Both the position numbers and the translations under genes were made by a program. The notes below the pieces were generated by a model. It saw nothing but the letters and a program-made list of their open reading frames with translations. It was not told where the DNA came from and ran no database searches. From positions 1 to 35,973 of the forward strand of contig CAYQFL010000006.1 in assembly GCA_964416905.1 (NCBI GenBank): a stretch of 35,973 bases of DNA, written 5' to 3'. This stretch comes from JASKKU01 sp964416905. Its GTDB lineage: Archaea > Nanobdellota > Nanobdellia > Woesearchaeales > JASKKU01. This document shows positions 17,406 to 25,281 of the stretch, piece by piece. How positions within the stretch are numbered: position 1 is the first letter of the stretch; each line of letters begins with the position of its first letter.

Positions 17406-19988
17406 ATGAAGAATAAGCGTAAGAATAGTTTTCGTAAAGATATATTATCCTTGGTATTTCGTGCATTTTTAATAATCATAATTTTTTCGATTTTGAAGAT
17501 CGTTTTTTCTTTAGAATCTTCTTTTGTCATTCTGAATGCTACAAATAACAGCACTAATTCAACTATATCCTTTATTAATTTTAGTCAAGATTTACTCTAT
17601 GATAGAGCAGGCCAGAATATATCAAATGTGAGTTTTGGCAGTAATTCTTATATGGACTATTCCCCAACGAACAAGAATTTGTTCCTTAAGCTTTGTGATC
17701 CCAAGTTGAAAACAGGTCAAGTGGCGGATTTGGTTTATGCGAGCTACTCTAAGAATTTAACAAAGAGTATACTTTCATTGCCTGTTGAGATCACAAATGT
17801 GTCAAACAATTGTACTTATCTTGATGTAGTTCTGTCAAGCACAGAAGCATTATATCCAGGAAAAATTTTAGCTTTGGTGTATGATAACTATGATTCGTAT
17901 TTAAATTCAACCCCGAATCTTAATAATACCAATTTAACTTATATGAACTCTGTCCTTAATGGTTCATACAAAATTTCGGTTTTTATTGATGCTCCGCCAA
18001 AAGTTTATTACTTTGCTGTTGATCAAGTGTTTCATGATAAGAATCTGACTATAACAAGATTGGAACCAGGTTTGGTTGTGTCTTTTGTGAATAGTTCTGA
18101 TGCTTCTGTTTTTGAAGATATTCTTGCACCTAAGGAAACTTTTACTTATGAAGAGGATATGATTGGAGGAGAGAAAATCTTCGTTAATGGTATTGAATCA
18201 TTGAAAATTAAAGTCATAAATGATCCATGCACAACGATAAATGAGTCTGGGTATTACATCGTTAATAATAGTAAACTGAACTACAATAGCAGTTGTATGA
18301 TCATTGAGAATCAGACTCAGGTTGTTATTAACTTTGGACCAGAGCTTATTGATGGAGATGGAAGCTTAAATGGCAGTCTAGCTAATGATAGCTGTCCTAT
18401 TGTAATTAAGAATTCTCAGAATGTTTCTATTGAAAGATTAAAAACGCAGGATTTTAGATATGGTATTTGTGTGTATAATAGTACAGTTAATGTTATTGGT
18501 GATGCAAGTGCGTATAACCTTGATGGTGCGCTTATTTCATCTCATAGCGATGTCAAGTTTGTGAATGTGATTTTTGAAAGTAATAGCTCAGAGATAATTG
18601 CAGAAAACGACTCTTTAATTCATTTGATTAATGTTAATGTAACTACTGCACGGCTTACAAGCGATTTTGAGGACAGTATTGTTAAGTCTGTAAAGGAAAT
18701 TCCTCCTAAGCCGAACATTACTGGTTTATTAGATATTGGCCAATTTGTTCAGTATGACCCTTCTGAGAATAACAATAATGATTCCTGGGCAATAATAAAG
18801 TTTCATTACGATGAGGATATATTGGATTATGTTACCACGGATAACATAAGTATTTATGAATATAATGGTACTTATGTAGCCTTGACTATTGAAGATATGA
18901 ATGCTACCAATAATAGTACTGAGAATTTAACTTTTACTGGCTGGGTTAATGGTACCTGGAAGAGAATATATACTTTGGTTTCGCCATCAGAACAATTGAT
19001 TATGAGCTTGAACTTGACTAATTTCTCAGTTTTTGCACCATTTGGTTTTAAGAAACCTCCAGAACCTCAACCTGAACCTCAGCCTCAGCCTGTGCCAGAA
19101 CCTAATCAAGGTGAAAGTCCTGGTCAAGGCGGAACTCCTGAGCCATCAGGTGGCGGAGGCTCACCAACTCAAGTTCCTTTTGGAACAGAAGAAAAAACAA
19201 GGGAGTTCCCTCAGCCTATTACATTGAGGTTGGATCTCCCGGAGAATATAACTCTCATGCAGGGAGAAGCAGGTTCATATATCTTTAATTTGACAAACCT
19301 TGGCGATGGGCCGGTGTATAATTTAACAGTCTTTCATGAGGTTTTGAAAGGATGGGACACTTCTAAGCAATTTATTGACAATATCTCAGCTGGTCAGACA
19401 ATAAATGAAAGTCTTGAATTATCTGTTTATGAGAAAGCTGTTCCTAAAACGTACTATATTCCTGTTGTTGTTAATGTCACTTGGGAGAACATTTCTAGAG
19501 AGGTAACCCGAAAACTTTTGAAGGTGATTGTGATTCCGAGAGGCAATCTTAGTAGGTTGATGGTCTTGGAATATCCAAGAACTGTTGTTTTAGAACCAAA
19601 TTCAATTGAAAATATCGCGTTTTTCGTTAAGAACATTGGTGATAGAGATTTGCCGAACCTTACTATAAAATATGAACCAAATCCATGTATAGAGTTCATA
19701 AATGGGACTGGCGACTTAAATTACTCTGATGAGAAGACTTTGTTGTATTCGTTTAAAGCGAAGGATACTTCAAACTGTAAGAGCGATTATTATGTTAAGT
19801 TTTACTCTAATGATAAGCTTGTGGGTTTTGCGCCGATGACTTTTGTTGTTAAAAAGAAGAGTGCATTAGCTAAATTGTTTGAGCCTTCAGAGATCAAGCT
19901 TTTAATATCGTTCCTATTACTATTGATATGGACCCTTATAACTTATAGAGTACATAATGCTAAAAATATAGGTGTGAATATAAAATGA
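17406..19988 (+). CDS. Large surface protein: beta-helix, PGF-pre-PGF-like domain, Pro-rich stalk, NEW3-like domains, C-terminal membrane anchor
   Basis: 860 residues. The strongly basic start (MKNKRKNSFRK) and hydrophobic FLIIIIFSILKIVFS form a signal peptide or anchor. Residues about 275-415 show the short repetitive strands of a right-handed beta-helix (NosD/pectate-lyase-like). Residues about 430-550 resemble the archaeal PGF-pre-PGF domain, including a W-A-I-I-K-F strand and a final FSVFAPFG. A Pro/Gln/Gly-rich linker (about 550-595) leads to two beta-sandwich domains. The first (about 600-712) resembles NPCBM-associated NEW3. A membrane helix (about 829-848) ends in a short cytosolic tail. 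The stop overlaps the next start (ATGA, 19985-19988). The layout suits a membrane-tethered stalk displaying a beta-helix head. Function is inferred from architecture only. Confidence 0.9.
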   Translation: MKNKRKNSFRKDILSLVFRAFLIIIIFSILKIVFSLESSFVILNATNNSTNSTISFINFSQDLLYDRAGQNISNVSFGSNSYMDYSPTNKNLFLKLCDPKLKTGQVADLVYASYSKNLTKSILSLPVEITNVSNNCTYLDVVLSSTEALYPGKILALVYDNYDSYLNSTPNLNNTNLTYMNSVLNGSYKISVFIDAPPKVYYFAVDQVFHDKNLTITRLEPGLVVSFVNSSDASVFEDILAPKETFTYEEDMIGGEKIFVNGIESLKIKVINDPCTTINESGYYIVNNSKLNYNSSCMIIENQTQVVINFGPELIDGDGSLNGSLANDSCPIVIKNSQNVSIERLKTQDFRYGICVYNSTVNVIGDASAYNLDGALISSHSDVKFVNVIFESNSSEIIAENDSLIHLINVNVTTARLTSDFEDSIVKSVKEIPPKPNITGLLDIGQFVQYDPSENNNNDSWAIIKFHYDEDILDYVTTDNISIYEYNGTYVALTIEDMNATNNSTENLTFTGWVNGTWKRIYTLVSPSEQLIMSLNLTNFSVFAPFGFKKPPEPQPEPQPQPVPEPNQGESPGQGGTPEPSGGGGSPTQVPFGTEEKTREFPQPITLRLDLPENITLMQGEAGSYIFNLTNLGDGPVYNLTVFHEVLKGWDTSKQFIDNISAGQTINESLELSVYEKAVPKTYYIPVVVNVTWENISREVTRKLLKVIVIPRGNLSRLMVLEYPRTVVLEPNSIENIAFFVKNIGDRDLPNLTIKYEPNPCIEFINGTGDLNYSDEKTLLYSFKAKDTSNCKSDYYVKFYSNDKLVGFAPMTFVVKKKSALAKLFEPSEIKLLISFLLLLIWTLITYRVHNAKNIGVNIK

Positions 19989-20326
19989 GCCTTTTTGATT
20001 TTTTCAAGAAGAAGGATAAACCAAAGAGTAACGATGACTTATTTGATGTATTTGACTCTGGAGACTCAACAGCAACTTCGTCAACAGGAGACTTTTACTC
20101 GCAAAGCACTAATCAAGATACAGCTTTTTCATCATCTTTTTATAGCACTACTGAGCAAAATCAGTCAAGTTCAGGTTTTTATTCTACTGATTCAGGTGTG
20201 ATGAAAGAAGAGCCTTCGCAAAATGCTCACATAATCAAGTGGTTGAAATACGCAGTTTATTCTATTGAAGCAATACTTTTAGCCTTGTTTTTGCATTACC
20301 TTCTTTCGTACTTGAAAGTTTATTGA
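19985..20326 (+). CDS. Small tail-anchored protein with FYS repeats
   Basis: 113 residues. The ATG overlaps the upstream stop by four bases (ATGA), which indicates translational coupling to the beta-helix protein. There is no signal peptide: the N-terminus is basic (FFKKKDKPK). A Ser/Thr/Asp-rich low-complexity middle holds DFYSQST, SFYSTTE and GFYSTDS at 14-20 residue intervals. A single hydrophobic helix (about 90-108) is followed only by YLKVY, so the protein is probably tail-anchored with its disordered part in the cytosol. No family is recognised. It could be the cytosolic link, or a phosphorylatable tail, of the surface assembly. The coupling and topology are well supported; the role is a guess. 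Confidence 0.8.
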   Translation: MSLFDFFKKKDKPKSNDDLFDVFDSGDSTATSSTGDFYSQSTNQDTAFSSSFYSTTEQNQSSSGFYSTDSGVMKEEPSQNAHIIKWLKYAVYSIEAILLALFLHYLLSYLKVY

Positions 20327-20375
20327 ACAATTTCTTAGAAAATAAAGTAAGGACAAAATAAGAACTAAATCAATC

Positions 20376-20810
20376 TTAGCTTTTTAATGATTGTATGATA
20401 TATTTTATCTTTTTCTTTAGTTCAATGAGTTCATCTGTGGAAATCGTTTCTTTTTTATAGCTAATAATAACCATATGGTTAAAGAAATCGATTATCATAT
20501 CCTTAAAATCTTCTTTAATATCGTATCTTCTTTTTAGTTCTTCAATAGCTTCAGAGAACGAGTTAGCTTTTAAGTTATATCTCATCTTGATTTTTGTGAA
20601 AAGATTACTTGCCAACTTATGAATGTTTTCTGATTTAATGTCTTCAGATAACATACTTTCAAGTTTTTCGTTGAACTCTATCTCATTTAAGCTTTTGTTG
20701 AATTTAGATAGTTCTTTTCTAATCTTTATAAACAAAAAGATTATCAGTGCAAGATTTATCAGAGAAAGCACATTGAAAATTGTAATGCTGTTTATTGGCA
20801 AAATGATCAC
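20376..20810 (-). CDS. Small protein with one N-terminal membrane helix and a helical cytosolic domain
   Basis: 144 residues from a GTG at 20810. That GTG lies inside GGTGAT (20811-20806), a perfect Shine-Dalgarno sequence, so translation may instead start at the in-frame TTG at 20801, four bases further on. A hydrophobic helix (FNVLSLINLALIIFLFIKI) is followed by a charged, Glu/Lys-rich helical region that may form a coiled coil. The rest is helical with no motif I know. It converges with the surface block, whose last gene ends 49 bases away. A TATA-like element lies upstream (TTATAAT near 20841-20850 on the + strand). Real gene likely; function unknown. Confidence 0.7.
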   Translation of the reverse strand: MIILPINSITIFNVLSLINLALIIFLFIKIRKELSKFNKSLNEIEFNEKLESMLSEDIKSENIHKLASNLFTKIKMRYNLKANSFSEAIEELKRRYDIKEDFKDMIIDFFNHMVIISYKKETISTDELIELKKKIKYIIQSLKS

Positions 20811-20984
20811 CTTTTTTAATTTTTGAATTGTTCATCCAATTTTATAATTAGTTAAGACAAAATATTTTTACCTATAAGTCTATTTAAAGTTTTGTTTCCA
20901 CTTCAAAATAAAACATATTATTTCTGTTTTTGATCTCCTTTTCTGGCTTTTTGCTTGCTTTTTATTAGAAAAGAATATAAAGTT

Positions 20985-21242
20985 ATGCAAGTTTTTGGTT
21001 TTAAAATGGCATTTGATCCAAGTTTAGATAAAGAATTGTTTAAAACTGAGAAAGTTTTTAACGGAACGAAACTTATTGTTTCTGTGATGAGCTATAACGA
21101 GGGAAAACCTAAAGTCCAGATTTCAAGACAGAATTATGATTCTGATTCTGATAGGTGGCAGTTTTCGAGAACTGGAAGGTTTACCCTTGAAGAATGTGAT
21201 GCGTTAATTGAAATGCTCCAAGAAGCGAAGCAGCATATGTAA
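20985..21242 (+). CDS. Small conserved-looking protein, possibly PC4-like
   Basis: 85 residues from the ATG at 20985. The frame is open to a TTG at 20955, but nothing supports that start. The sequence runs as beta-strands (KLIVSVMSYN, PKVQISRQNY, RWQFSRTGRF) followed by a C-terminal helix (TLEECDALIEMLQEAKQ). This strand-strand-strand-helix order, with a basic/aromatic strand followed by a T-L-E-E-x-x-x-L-I helix, resembles PC4/YdbC-type single-stranded DNA-binding proteins. The match is by eye and weak. It faces the isoaspartate methyltransferase gene tail to tail, 49 bases apart. The intergenic region on its 5' side has T-rich DNA and a TATTTAAAG box near 20881-20889. Confidence 0.65.
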   Translation: MQVFGFKMAFDPSLDKELFKTEKVFNGTKLIVSVMSYNEGKPKVQISRQNYDSDSDRWQFSRTGRFTLEECDALIEMLQEAKQHM

Positions 21243-21291
21243 ACTTTTTTGTTTGTTTTCTTTTCAATTTTTAGAATGAAATTTTGTGTTC

Positions 21292-21900
21292 TTATTCTTT
21301 GAGATTTTGTTCAACCAAAGGTACGAATGAGAATCCTGGAAATTCTTCAATCTCAGTTGATTCTTTGTTCTTTTTTATTCGAAGAATTGAGGATTTAACC
21401 GGGATTACCAAGATGCCATCATCAGAGAGCTGAGCTATTAGTTCTTTAGGTGTTCTTTTTGCTGAAGCGCTTACCAAAATTCTGTCAAATGGAGCCTCTT
21501 CAATTAGACCTTTTGAACCATTCTTATGAATTATCTTTATATTCTTAATGTTTTTTGTAGCCTCTTTAGATTTATCAGCAAGCTCTTTTATTTGTTCAAC
21601 GCCAATTATTCTACCTGAAGGGTTTAATATTGAAAGTAAAGCTAAAACATAGCCTGAACCTGAGCCAATCTCTAGAATTTTTTGTTTATCTTTTACATCT
21701 AGCAAAGATAGCATAAACGCAATAGTATATGGTTGGCTGATAGTTTGGTTATAGCCTATAGGTAAAGCAATATCTTCATATGCAAACTCTTTTAATCCTT
21801 CTGGAATAAATCTCTCACGATCTATTTTCTGGAAAGCCAATACTATTTCTTTAGAGAATCCAAATTCTTTAAGGCGATTGATTAATTGCTTTTTGTTCAT
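21292..21900 (-). CDS. pcm: Protein-L-isoaspartate O-methyltransferase
   Basis: 202 residues, close to the usual family length. The enzyme transfers a methyl group from S-adenosylmethionine to isoaspartyl residues in damaged proteins, starting their repair in the cytosol. The family signature LPIGYNQTISQPYTIAFM is at residues 46-63. SAM-binding motif I, ILEIGSGSGY, is at 75-84, followed by IIGVEQ, the acidic end of strand 2. The DRERFIPE segment near residue 27 is also typical. The ATG at 21900 has no strong Shine-Dalgarno sequence. It lies 197 bases behind ogg on the same strand, in a stretch where I see no other gene, and may have its own promoter. Confidence 0.95.
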   Translation of the reverse strand: MNKKQLINRLKEFGFSKEIVLAFQKIDRERFIPEGLKEFAYEDIALPIGYNQTISQPYTIAFMLSLLDVKDKQKILEIGSGSGYVLALLSILNPSGRIIGVEQIKELADKSKEATKNIKNIKIIHKNGSKGLIEEAPFDRILVSASAKRTPKELIAQLSDDGILVIPVKSSILRIKKNKESTEIEEFPGFSFVPLVEQNLKE

Positions 21901-22097
21901 CTTATTAAAGTCTCTTTTTAATCAATAATCTTAACCCTTTTAAACCTTGGCTTTTCTGAGAGTAGTTATGATTTCTATTGATCTTTTTTTCTTTGGTGCT
22001 TCTATGAATCTGTTATGATGAGATATTACAAAAAAGAAATACTATTAAATAAACTATTAAGTTAGCTTGCAAGTAAGTTCCTTATTTCTGTTTATCC

Positions 22098-22748
22098 CTA
22101 TTTCAACACTTTTCCTGTTTCTAAATACCATAAGTATAAATCAAGTTCGCCTAAGCTTATGTTAATCGAGTTTGAAATCTCTCTTAATACCTCTTCGATT
22201 TCTAAGTATTTCCTCTTTGTGAGGCTTTTTGGCCTTTTGATTATTTTATTTTCAACTAGTAAGTCAACGATATGGAAGTCAATTATGGCAACGTCGAAAA
22301 AACCAATATTTCTTAAGAAATGACTCGCTTCTTTGTATCCTAAGCCTTTAATATTCTCAATTAACCAAGCTCTTTTATCTTTATCACTCTTTATCTTAAA
22401 AACTATATCTTTGATATTATCCTTATAGTCTCTTGCTTTGATTATATATCGAGCTCTGGTATTTGGGAATCTGTGACCTAATTCTTTTAGTTTTTTAGCA
22501 AGTTCATTTTCTTTTAAAGTTATGAAGCCATTCCCTATTTCTTTTTGAATCATAATAGAACGTTCTGCGTTGAAATTCGCTGTTAATAAGCAAAAGCACA
22601 GTTCTTTGAAAACCTCTTGGTTGGACTTTGATTGAATGCTTTTGAATTCTTGAAGTCTTTTGTCAATTAGCTTTTTGATTTCACCCTTTTTTAATTCCTT
22701 AATCTTTGATATTAATTTATCACAATTAGTTTTTGTAGGGTTTTTCAT
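22098..22748 (-). CDS. ogg: Archaeal-type 8-oxoguanine DNA glycosylase/AP lyase (Ogg2)
   Basis: 216 residues, the usual size for the archaeal Ogg2 family. It removes 8-oxoguanine from DNA and cleaves the abasic site. The helix-hairpin-helix carries IKGLGYKEASHFLRNIG (residues 133-149), where K139 matches the catalytic lysine. AIIDFHI (154-160) supplies the catalytic Asp157. The family-typical C-terminus YLWYLETGKVLK is complete. RFPNTRARYI (93-102) is also characteristic. The ATG at 22748 has a TTTAATAAA box 27 bases upstream, so the transcript is probably leaderless. It is divergent from the metallophosphoesterase gene, 112 bases apart. Another helix-hairpin-helix glycosylase lies about 2.5 kb away. 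Confidence 0.95.
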   Translation of the reverse strand: MKNPTKTNCDKLISKIKELKKGEIKKLIDKRLQEFKSIQSKSNQEVFKELCFCLLTANFNAERSIMIQKEIGNGFITLKENELAKKLKELGHRFPNTRARYIIKARDYKDNIKDIVFKIKSDKDKRAWLIENIKGLGYKEASHFLRNIGFFDVAIIDFHIVDLLVENKIIKRPKSLTKRKYLEIEEVLREISNSINISLGELDLYLWYLETGKVLK

Positions 22749-22770
22749 TTAACAGTTTTTACCAGAGAAT

Positions 22771-22779
22771 TTTATTAAA
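22771..22779 (-). promoter_or_regulatory. TATA box of ogg
   Basis: On the - strand TTTAATAAA is centred 27 bases ahead of the ATG at 22748, the spacing expected when transcription starts at or next to the start codon. Confidence 0.55.
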
Positions 22780-22828
22780 GCTTATGGTTTTTATCTGTTT
22801 TTTAGGCTGTTATTTAAACACAAAAATC

Positions 22829-22838
22829 TTTATAAATC
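22829..22838 (+). promoter_or_regulatory. TATA box of the metallophosphoesterase gene
   Basis: TTTATAAATC is centred about 28 bases before the ATG at 22861. There is no Shine-Dalgarno sequence, so a leaderless transcript is expected. Confidence 0.65.
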
Positions 22839-22860
22839 TATATATATTTGCTATTTTGCT

Positions 22861-23808
22861 ATGGTAACCAGATATGGGCTAATTTCAGACATACATACAG
22901 CTAAACTAGATGACGTCTTGAGAGGAATTGATGTCTTAAAAGATGAAGGTATAGATGAGTTAATATTAAATGGAGACTTATCCTGGGGTGTTTCTGATAA
23001 AAATGGTAGAGAGTTCTTTAATATTGATAATTTTGAGAAATTAATCGAATATGTGGCTAAACAAGATATACCAACTTATTTTCTTCCAGGAGATAAAGAT
23101 AATTTTTCTAAGTTTGAGGCTTATGTAAGCTTTTTTAGTTTTAAGAATCCACATATCTTTTACACAATAGATAGGCCTGTAATACATAAAAAAGATCATA
23201 CTTTAATATTTCTTCCAGGTGGCGAGGTAGAAGATGGATTCTCATTAGAGGACAGCATTTATGAGACCGGTCGTTATGAGTGGGCTAGAGGAGGGTTTTT
23301 TAGAATAATAAATATGAACGACCTTAAAAAATATATGAAAGATGTTGATGACCCAGAAAAAGCTATTTTATTTTCCCATATCCCGATTAAGTTTAACACT
23401 CTAAGAGCTGTTGATGTTGACGAAGCTTTTGTTGATGACTCTTTTAAGTATAATGAGAAATATCGTTGTTTTAAAAAGGGATACCTCTCATTAAAGGATG
23501 CTAAGTTAGGTTCGTTAAAACAGAGGTCAACTCAAGATTATATCCCCAAAAATGTCGGGAGTAGCGACTTAGAAAAAATAGTTAAAGACGTTGGAATAAA
23601 GAAGCACATCACAGGCCATACTCATTATTCTGTTCATAGAGCTCATGATTTACATGAAAACCCAGTTAATGAAAACGAGTGGACTAATGAATTGTTCTTT
23701 ATGGCGAGTTATATGGATAAACTAAAACTTGGAATGATAGATGTTGATGAGAATAGAGTGAGATATTTTCGAGTGAACTTAAAAGATTATATAAAAGGGC
23801 CATTATGA
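22861..23808 (+). CDS. Calcineurin-like metallophosphoesterase
   Basis: 315 residues. The dinuclear-metal phosphoesterase motifs are present: D-x-H (D10, H12), GDL (D39), an SHIP histidine (H173) and GHTH (H253, H255). The usual GNH[DE] motif is replaced by GDKDN (77-81), so the metal-binding Asn is Asp and the catalytic His is absent. Loss of that His recalls the GNxD variants of YfcE-like and some archaeal members. An unusual insert between motifs 3 and 4 and a long segment with RCFKKGY precede the GHTH box. The substrate cannot be told from sequence. It is leaderless and is followed 85 bases later by the HExxxH gene, which has its own promoter. Confidence 0.88.
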   Translation: MVTRYGLISDIHTAKLDDVLRGIDVLKDEGIDELILNGDLSWGVSDKNGREFFNIDNFEKLIEYVAKQDIPTYFLPGDKDNFSKFEAYVSFFSFKNPHIFYTIDRPVIHKKDHTLIFLPGGEVEDGFSLEDSIYETGRYEWARGGFFRIINMNDLKKYMKDVDDPEKAILFSHIPIKFNTLRAVDVDEAFVDDSFKYNEKYRCFKKGYLSLKDAKLGSLKQRSTQDYIPKNVGSSDLEKIVKDVGIKKHITGHTHYSVHRAHDLHENPVNENEWTNELFFMASYMDKLKLGMIDVDENRVRYFRVNLKDYIKGPL

Positions 23809-23861
23809 GCACAAAGAGTCCATATTCTTATTGTAACTTAAAAGTAGTTAAAAAAGAAACC

Positions 23862-23870
23862 TTTATATAA
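23862..23870 (+). promoter_or_regulatory. TATA box of the HExxxH gene
   Basis: TTTATATAA is centred 28 bases before the ATG at 23894, again a leaderless arrangement. Confidence 0.65.
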
Positions 23871-23893
23871 CATTTTATACTTCTTAAATTAAG

Positions 23894-25240
23894 ATGGCTG
23901 ACCTTAGAGCTAAGGAATTTGATTCTATTGTTGTTAAATCTAATGAAGTTTTTGATCGTTTGAATCATTTTGAAAAATTTGTTTCGAACGGAGTGTACCG
24001 TTTCTTTAATAGTGTTGTAATGGATAAAGTGTTGCCTGAGGTTTCTTCTTTTAAGGAAAGTTTACCAAGAATTGATGAGCCTAAGAATGAGCGAGAATTG
24101 ATTGTAGCAGAGCTAAATAGAAGATTGGATGGAGCGATCCTCTCACTAGAACAAATGGTGGATTCTAATTATGTAGAATTTGATAAAATACTATCCTTGC
24201 TAGCTATTCCTGAGCAAGATGTTAAAGATTTAGAAGGTTGGCTTTCTGAGAATAAGCTTAGGGTTGAGAGCATTGTAAAACAACTGTATGAGGATGGAAC
24301 GTTTGAATATCAACTTAATATTCAATCAGATGTACCTAAGATATCTAAAAAGATGCAGGAGTTTGCAGACCATGTTGTTAAAAATTACCACAAGCTTTTA
24401 GGGCCTTTTATTGGTAAATTAACTTCTGGTGGTGAATTCTTAGGAGATATTGATGTTACTATTACTTTGAATGGGAGGTCTTATTACAATCCAGTTTTTA
24501 ATACTGTAGCATTAAATCCTTTTCAGATTTGTTTTATAGATAAAAAAAAGGAATTCAATGTTAATGAACTTGCTTTAATAAGAGTGTATGGCCATGAAGT
24601 AATGGGTCATGCGTTGAATTCTGTGTTAAGTGAAAAAAGCAATCTGCCTCTCTTTCTTAAAAGTTATTCTTTGTCACACTCAACACTTCCAACAGCAGAA
24701 TCTGTTGCTCAATTCTATGAAAAAATTATTTTTTCAGATATTAAAAATGATAAAGAAATTCAACAAAAATTAGGTATTGCAGATGATTTTGAAGAAATGT
24801 ATAAAAAATTTCATAATGAGTCTTTGCTGTCAGATTATCTAAACAATTTTAATTTGTATACTATTTATGTTTTAGCTGATAAAAGCAAGGGAGATCAACT
24901 TGATGAGAAAATTCATTTGATCGAAAGATTTTCTTTTTCTAAGGCGAATGCATATTATCAGGTAGACTATTTTTTAAAAAATTTTGTTGATCATAAAGGA
25001 AATCTTAATCCAAGAACTGTTTCTGAGCTAAAATACTGCGTTAAGTCTGCTTACAGGGCTTATCAGGAGTTCATTGATAAAGGTTTTGATTACAGTAAGC
25101 ACGAAGATAGGAGTATTATAGATAAAACTCTCTTGGAAGGATACTGGACCCCTCAAGGTCTTGAACAGAAAGCACGTTTGATAGCTTCTGAATTATCAGA
25201 AAGTCGAGAAAATATCTCAAAGTTTAGCTATATTTTGTGA
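23894..25240 (+). CDS. Putative HExxxH zinc metallopeptidase
   Basis: 448 residues, no signal peptide, so probably cytosolic. Residues 234-239 are HEVMGH, an HExxxH motif and not the common HExxH. About 30 residues on, TAESVAQFYE (267-276) offers glutamates as the third zinc ligand. This pair recalls the DUF1704/MATCAP group, where HExxxH is followed by a QEGLA-type motif. The N-terminal 160 residues are helical and charged, the segment before the motif is beta (DVTITLNG, YNPVFNTVAL), and the C-terminal 170 residues are helical. It is leaderless, directly downstream of the phosphoesterase, and converges with the MagIII-like gene. The metallopeptidase call rests on the motif only; the substrate is unknown. 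Confidence 0.8.
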   Translation: MADLRAKEFDSIVVKSNEVFDRLNHFEKFVSNGVYRFFNSVVMDKVLPEVSSFKESLPRIDEPKNERELIVAELNRRLDGAILSLEQMVDSNYVEFDKILSLLAIPEQDVKDLEGWLSENKLRVESIVKQLYEDGTFEYQLNIQSDVPKISKKMQEFADHVVKNYHKLLGPFIGKLTSGGEFLGDIDVTITLNGRSYYNPVFNTVALNPFQICFIDKKKEFNVNELALIRVYGHEVMGHALNSVLSEKSNLPLFLKSYSLSHSTLPTAESVAQFYEKIIFSDIKNDKEIQQKLGIADDFEEMYKKFHNESLLSDYLNNFNLYTIYVLADKSKGDQLDEKIHLIERFSFSKANAYYQVDYFLKNFVDHKGNLNPRTVSELKYCVKSAYRAYQEFIDKGFDYSKHEDRSIIDKTLLEGYWTPQGLEQKARLIASELSESRENISKFSYIL

Positions 25241-25281
25241 TTGCATTTTTTGGCTTTTTAGGATTGGTTCTTGTGAAAAAT

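Noticed and set aside
19033..19227. 64-codon + frame inside the 860-residue protein gene
   Set aside because: It is a low-complexity shadow of the Pro-rich linker in another frame, with no Shine-Dalgarno sequence; the main frame has clear domain structure.
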